From contig NZ_JBBUTK010000003.1 in assembly GCF_039592695.1 (NCBI RefSeq), positions 1-64,000 on the forward strand: a stretch of 64,000 nt of DNA. Direction: 5' to 3'. Positions 60,078 to 64,000 of this stretch are shown in pieces (within the stretch, counting starts at the first letter, position 1; each line of letters opens with the position of its first letter). Position numbers and translations under genes: made by a program. The stretch comes from Flagellimonas_A sp039592695 (GTDB taxonomy: Bacteria; Bacteroidota; Bacteroidia; Flavobacteriales; Flavobacteriaceae). Under the pieces are notes generated by a model. The model was given only the letters and a program-made list of their open reading frames with translations. It did no database searches and was not told the origin of the DNA.

Positions 60078-60788
60078 TTAAAAGTCTCTGGCGATAAAGG
60101 GAATGACAGAGCCATTTTCATTTCGGCCTAGATAGGGGTCGCCAACATTTCTTCTTCGGATGGTTTTGGCCGGCGTACCATAAGCGACCACATGACTGTC
60201 AATATCGTCTATCACCAATGATCCTGCACCGATTACCGAGTGTTCAGCTATGGTGATTTTTTCTATGACGTTCGCACCAAGACAGATAGCAGAAAAAGAG
60301 CCAAGGGATAAGTTGCCCCCAGCACAGGCACGTGGTGCCATACTTGAATAGTTTTCAATTTTCCCATCATGGTCCAAGGAGCAATTAGTATTGAGGATGC
60401 AGAAATTACCAATCTCACAATTGGCGTTGATTATTGCCCCTGGCATAACCACTGTACCGTCACCGATATTGACATTGAGTCCGATTGTTGCACTGGGGTG
60501 AACTGCTGATATAAAATTGAAGCCAGGGACGATTTGCAACACCTTATCCACAACTTTTTTTCGGGTCCAATTGTCGCCTATGGCAACTATTCCGCCATAA
60601 AGATTGTGTTTGTCGATCAAATAGGGCAAATCATATTCATTACCCAAAATTTTGTGACCACTGTGGTACCTCCCCTTTTTTTTGTAGTAATCCACAAAGC
60701 CGACAACGTTGTACTTGCCTTCTTTCTTGATACAATCCAAGACGACACTTCCGTGTCCAGAGGCGCCAAAGATGACAATGTTCTTCAT
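60078..60788 (-). CDS. NeuD/PglD-family sugar O- or N-acetyltransferase
   Basis: The 236-residue protein has an N-terminal nucleotide-sugar-binding half (NIVIFGASGHGSVVLDCIKKEGKYNVVGFVD) and a left-handed beta-helix of hexapeptides (IGLNVNIGDGTVVMPGAIINANCEIGN and on) with the catalytic His in NCSLDHD. It ends with IAEHSVIGAGSLVIDDIDS and GTPAKTIRR. Family members acetylate sialic acid or bacillosamine precursors. Unusually, no sugar-pathway neighbour is present within this window; it sits between der and era. Confidence 0.88.
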   Translation of the reverse strand: MKNIVIFGASGHGSVVLDCIKKEGKYNVVGFVDYYKKKGRYHSGHKILGNEYDLPYLIDKHNLYGGIVAIGDNWTRKKVVDKVLQIVPGFNFISAVHPSATIGLNVNIGDGTVVMPGAIINANCEIGNFCILNTNCSLDHDGKIENYSSMAPRACAGGNLSLGSFSAICLGANVIEKITIAEHSVIGAGSLVIDDIDSHVVAYGTPAKTIRRRNVGDPYLGRNENGSVIPFIARDF

Positions 60789-60803
60789 GGTATTTGGGGG
60801 ATT

Positions 60804-60837
60804 TGCATTTCATCGATAAAAAGTGCATTTCATCGAT
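60804..60837. repeat. 14-bp direct repeat upstream of the acetyltransferase gene
   Basis: TGCATTTCATCGAT occurs at 60804-60817 and 60824-60837, a 20-bp period, 16 bp upstream of the acetyltransferase ATG (minus strand). It could be a tandem operator or a simple duplication. The rest of 60838-61030 has no gene. Confidence 0.6.
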
Positions 60838-61030
60838 GATGTAAATATAGATAAAGAAAGTGAATCAGTGTAGGAAAATTTGACCCAATCCGTAGAAATA
60901 ATGTTTAGATAACCTAAATTCCACATTCAAATTGCGAAACTTGGCAGCATTATTTTGGGAAATAAAATACAACGTGATGTGAATTAAAATCATTTATTTG
61001 GTAACCTGAAATAGCACTTAACTCTGATTT

Positions 61031-61912
61031 CTATTGGTAGCCAAACCGTTTCAATTGATTGGAATTTGAACGCCAGTTTTTGTTGACCTTTACGTAAAGT
61101 TCAATATGGACCTGTTTGCCAAAAAATTGTTCCAAATCTTTCCGGGCCTGAACCCCAACTTTTTTTAAGGCACTGCCCTTATGGCCAATGATGATGCCCT
61201 TTTGAGTATTGCGCTCGACCATAATCACGGAGCGGATTCGGATAATGTCGTCATCTTCGATAAATTCTTCAGTTTCGACCTCCACGGCATAGGGAATCTC
61301 TTTTTTATAGTTCATGAGGATTTTCTCTCGGATGGCCTCATTGACAAAAAAGCGTTCTGGTCTATCTGTAAACTGGTCTTTGGGATAGTAGGCCGGGCCT
61401 TCAGGAAGCAACTCTAAAATTCTTTCGAACACCTCTTTCACGTTAAAGTTTTCCAGTGCCGAAATCGGATGGATTTCTGCTTTGGGAAGCAATTTCTGCC
61501 AATACTGAACCTGCTCTTCGAGCTCAGCCTGTTCAGATGTATCGATTTTATTCAACAACAACAAGACTGGAATCTTACTGTTTTGAATCTTTTTAAAAAA
61601 AACCTCATCCTTCAAACCTTTCTCACCTATCTCGACCATATAAAGCAGCACATCGGCATCTTCAAAAGCGGACTTGACAAAATCCATCATTGAACTTTGA
61701 AGCTCATAGGCAGGTTTGATGATTCCTGGGGTATCTGAAAACACCACTTGAAAATCATCGCCATTGACAATCCCGAAAATACGGTGGCGTGTCGTCTGTG
61801 CCTTAGATGTGATGATAGAGAGTTTCTCACCCACAAAGGCATTCATCAAGGTAGATTTGCCCACATTGGGGTTGCCAATAATGTTTACAAAGCCAGATTT
61901 ATGCTTTCCCAT
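61031..61912 (-). CDS. era: GTPase Era
   Basis: The 293-residue GTPase has G1 GNPNVGKSTL (residues 12-21), G3 DTPG, G4 NKID and a C-terminal KH domain with GIIIGHKGSALKKVGVQARKDLEQFFG. Era binds 16S rRNA 3' end and matures the 30S subunit. Its start lies 14 bp inside the end of the upstream symporter gene on the same strand, so the two are co-transcribed. Confidence 0.97.
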   Translation of the reverse strand: MGKHKSGFVNIIGNPNVGKSTLMNAFVGEKLSIITSKAQTTRHRIFGIVNGDDFQVVFSDTPGIIKPAYELQSSMMDFVKSAFEDADVLLYMVEIGEKGLKDEVFFKKIQNSKIPVLLLLNKIDTSEQAELEEQVQYWQKLLPKAEIHPISALENFNVKEVFERILELLPEGPAYYPKDQFTDRPERFFVNEAIREKILMNYKKEIPYAVEVETEEFIEDDDIIRIRSVIMVERNTQKGIIIGHKGSALKKVGVQARKDLEQFFGKQVHIELYVKVNKNWRSNSNQLKRFGYQ

Positions 61913-63266
61913 CCTTTAACTTATCAAAATATTCGGCAGCAGCCTTATTTACCTTCGGTGCCAACCACAACACCGCAATCATATTCGGTATAACCATCAG
62001 GGCGTAGGCCAAATCGATAAGGTTGATGACCAAATCGACCGAGGCCACCGCTGCAAATACAATGGTGCCCGCAAAATACCAGTTGAAAAATCTACCAATC
62101 TTGGCATTGGTCAGAAATGAAAGACATTTCACACCGTAATACGAATACGTGAACAAAGTCGAAAGGGCAAAAGCCGCCACGATTACCATCAATAGCACAT
62201 CACCTATACCAAAGAGTGATTTTTTAAAGGCAATCAATGTCATGATAATACCATTGCTTTCAGCTTCCAGATAGGCGCCGCTAAGAATAATCACAACAGC
62301 TGTGAGCGTACAGACAACAATGGTATCGATGAATGGGCCCAACATGGCCACCAAACCTTCCCGTACCGGTTCGTCATTTTTTGATTGGCCATGGTACATG
62401 GGGGCACTACCAAGACCAGCTTCATTTGAGAACATGGCACGCCGAACCCCTAATATCACAAGCCCCCAAAAACCACCAGTGACAGCTGTTTTCAAATTGA
62501 AAGCCTCAACTAAGATTAATTTTAGAGATGGCAGTATCTCGGTAGCATTCATAAACATTACGACAACTACTGCCAAGAAATAAAGCAATACCATAAATGG
62601 TACAATAGCAGTAGCTACTTTGGCTATTTTTTTGAGTCCGCCAAAAATGACAAAAGAGGTAATCAAAGCCAGTACAATTCCGATGGTCAATTTCCAGTTG
62701 AATTCTCCCAATACCATGAGAGTATCGTCAGGCTTGACCACGTTCATAAAAGTTTGTGTGAACTGGTTGGCCGTGAAGACACCCAAGAAGCCAAAAAGTC
62801 CAGCTATACAAAAAAATATGGCCAGTAGTCGTGCATTTTCGCCAATGCCATTGATGATATAGAACATGGGGCCACCCTGCAATTTTCCTTCCGAATCTTG
62901 GCCCCTGAACATGATTGAGAGGCTACAGGAATAAAATTTGATGGCCATCCCTAAAAGGGCAGTCATCCAAATCCAGAAAATAACCCCAGGACCCCCCATA
63001 TAAATGGCAATTGCCACCCCAGAGATATTACCCAAACCAACGGTCGCTGCTACGGCAGAAGACAGTGCCTGCAACGAACTCACATCACCTTTTGCATTCT
63101 TGTCATCGTACTTTCCAGAGGTAATGGCAATGGCGTGGCCAAAATATCGATAGGGCAAAAACTTAGAATAAAAAGCAAGAAAAAGTCCGCCCCCGATTAG
63201 CAAAACAAGCATGGCCCATTCGGTATAGGGCAGCACGGCGGAAAGAAAGTCATTGAACTTTTCCAT
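61899..63266 (-). CDS. sodium:alanine symporter (AGCS family)
   Basis: The 455-residue membrane protein has about eleven helices and the AGCS signatures: VGLGNISGVAIAIYMGGPGVIFWIW, GQDSEGKLQGGPMFYI, and RRAMFSNEAGLGSAPM. It imports alanine or glycine with Na+. It overlaps era by 14 bp and is transcribed first. The 143 bp between it and the divergent SDR gene should carry both promoters; none stands out. Confidence 0.94.
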   Translation of the reverse strand: MEKFNDFLSAVLPYTEWAMLVLLIGGGLFLAFYSKFLPYRYFGHAIAITSGKYDDKNAKGDVSSLQALSSAVAATVGLGNISGVAIAIYMGGPGVIFWIWMTALLGMAIKFYSCSLSIMFRGQDSEGKLQGGPMFYIINGIGENARLLAIFFCIAGLFGFLGVFTANQFTQTFMNVVKPDDTLMVLGEFNWKLTIGIVLALITSFVIFGGLKKIAKVATAIVPFMVLLYFLAVVVVMFMNATEILPSLKLILVEAFNLKTAVTGGFWGLVILGVRRAMFSNEAGLGSAPMYHGQSKNDEPVREGLVAMLGPFIDTIVVCTLTAVVIILSGAYLEAESNGIIMTLIAFKKSLFGIGDVLLMVIVAAFALSTLFTYSYYGVKCLSFLTNAKIGRFFNWYFAGTIVFAAVASVDLVINLIDLAYALMVIPNMIAVLWLAPKVNKAAAEYFDKLKDGKA

Positions 63267-63409
63267 TTTTCGAAAATAAAGATTTCAAACATAACAATTT
63301 CGGCCATAGCCATCTTTGGCACTGGTTTTAATGCCAATTTTTACCGCTTCCCATAAAAATCCTACATTTATGACAATGAACAAATCCATACAATAGATTT
63401 CCAAAAAAA

Positions 63410-64000
63410 ATGGGCAATCAACCCTTCGATATTTCAGAAAAGGTCATCGTAATCACCGGGGGATCGGGTGTCCTAGGCGGTAGCATGGCCGAATACTTGG
63501 TCTCACAGCGGGCCAAAGTGGCCATCATCGGCCACACGCCAAAAAAGGTAGCAACCAAATTAGAATCTCTTAAAAAGGTGGATGCTGACGTTATGGGCTT
63601 TACGGGCGATGTACTCGACAAAACGTTCCTAGAGCACGCCAAGGAAGAACTCATTGAAAAATGGGGAAGGATTGATGCGCTCATCAACGCAGCCGGGGGC
63701 AACAGGCCCGGTGCTACCATCGGTGAGAACCAATCCATTTTTGATATGGATTTGGAGGATTTCAGAAAAGTATCCGAATTGAATTTGGATGGCTCTGTCG
63801 TTCCTTCCCTGATATTTGGCAAGCAGATGGCAGAACAGGGCAAAGGGTGTATCGTTAATATATCATCGATGGCGGCGACAAGGGCCATCACCCGCGTGGC
63901 AGGCTATTCGGCCTCAAAGGCGGCCATTGACAATTTTACACGATGGATGGCCACCGAGCTGGCACAGAAATTTGGTGATGGGTTGCGGGTGAACGCCATC
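63410..64000 (+). CDS. SDR oxidoreductase, D-mannonate/fructuronate type, cut by window edge
   Basis: The first 197 codons are present (ATG at 63410, no stop before 64000). Classical SDR motifs: VIVITGGSGVLGGSMA (cofactor loop, residues ~12-27), NAAGGNRPG (NAAG, ~98), NISSMAA with the catalytic Ser (~151) and YSASKAAIDNF with Tyr and Lys (~168-172). The GGSGVLG loop and NAAGGNRPGAT are typical of D-mannonate oxidoreductase/SDR-type fructuronate reductases in Bacteroidota, suggesting hexuronate breakdown; the neighbouring genes to the right would test this. Confidence 0.88.
   Translation, partial: MGNQPFDISEKVIVITGGSGVLGGSMAEYLVSQRAKVAIIGHTPKKVATKLESLKKVDADVMGFTGDVLDKTFLEHAKEELIEKWGRIDALINAAGGNRPGATIGENQSIFDMDLEDFRKVSELNLDGSVVPSLIFGKQMAEQGKGCIVNISSMAATRAITRVAGYSASKAAIDNFTRWMATELAQKFGDGLRVNAI

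Overview
The window looks like chromosomal DNA of a Flavobacteriaceae member (Bacteroidota), plausibly a marine Muricauda/Allomuricauda-like genus; the genus is a guess. The evidence is a SusC/SusD pair, a type IX secretion C-terminal sorting domain, TAnnTTTG-type promoters, almost no Shine-Dalgarno sites, many short lipoproteins, and housekeeping genes (rnhB, lipB, lysS, hemL, alaS, der, era) of flavobacterial type.

Layout. 1-7.5 kb: a possible small RNA, a putative porin, and a very large BNR-propeller protein secreted by T9SS with a fibronectin-like lipoprotein. 7.6-12.8 kb: a leftward SusC-SusD-lipoprotein operon. 13-24.4 kb: rnhB, a large unknown lipoprotein, envelope genes (OmpA, DUF11 paralogues), lipB, a 51-residue YqaE protein, a membrane-tethered LuxR regulator and a thioredoxin-like protein. 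24.4-36.8 kb: lysS, a methyltransferase-like membrane protein, an M20 peptidase homologue, an SLC13 transporter, an LRR protein, two proteins built from an uncharacterised LGFDT-YLP-FxPY repeat, a gluzincin metalloprotease and small secreted proteins. 36.9-42.6 kb: an accessory patch (below). 42.6-64 kb: hemL, cell-wall and amino-acid genes, aromatic amino acid hydroxylase, alaS, an M23 peptidase with MerR, a LemA/TPM cluster, der, an isolated sugar O-acetyltransferase, a Na+/alanine symporter with era, and a truncated SDR gene at the right edge.

The most interesting part is 36.9-42.6 kb with its echo at 50.9 kb. An AT-rich OLD-family ATPase/TOPRIM gene stands next to a DUF559 (PD-(D/E)XK, Vsr-like) nuclease gene. 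That nuclease gene is exactly bracketed by two copies of a 124-141 bp palindromic element. Two further full copies lie just after hemL and alaS. All four copies can be drawn as a four-armed cloverleaf whose two side hairpins differ in sequence but stay palindromic. All four have the same orientation and lie 1-30 bp behind the stop codon of a leftward gene. Two of them also carry, on the far side, a diverged copy of the last ~55 bp of hemL. The real hemL end and these two displaced tails are direct repeats bounding the cassette, which suggests repeated insertion at the hemL 3' end. No integrase or transposase is visible, so the DUF559 nuclease is the obvious candidate partner of the repeats. 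This is inference from one locus.
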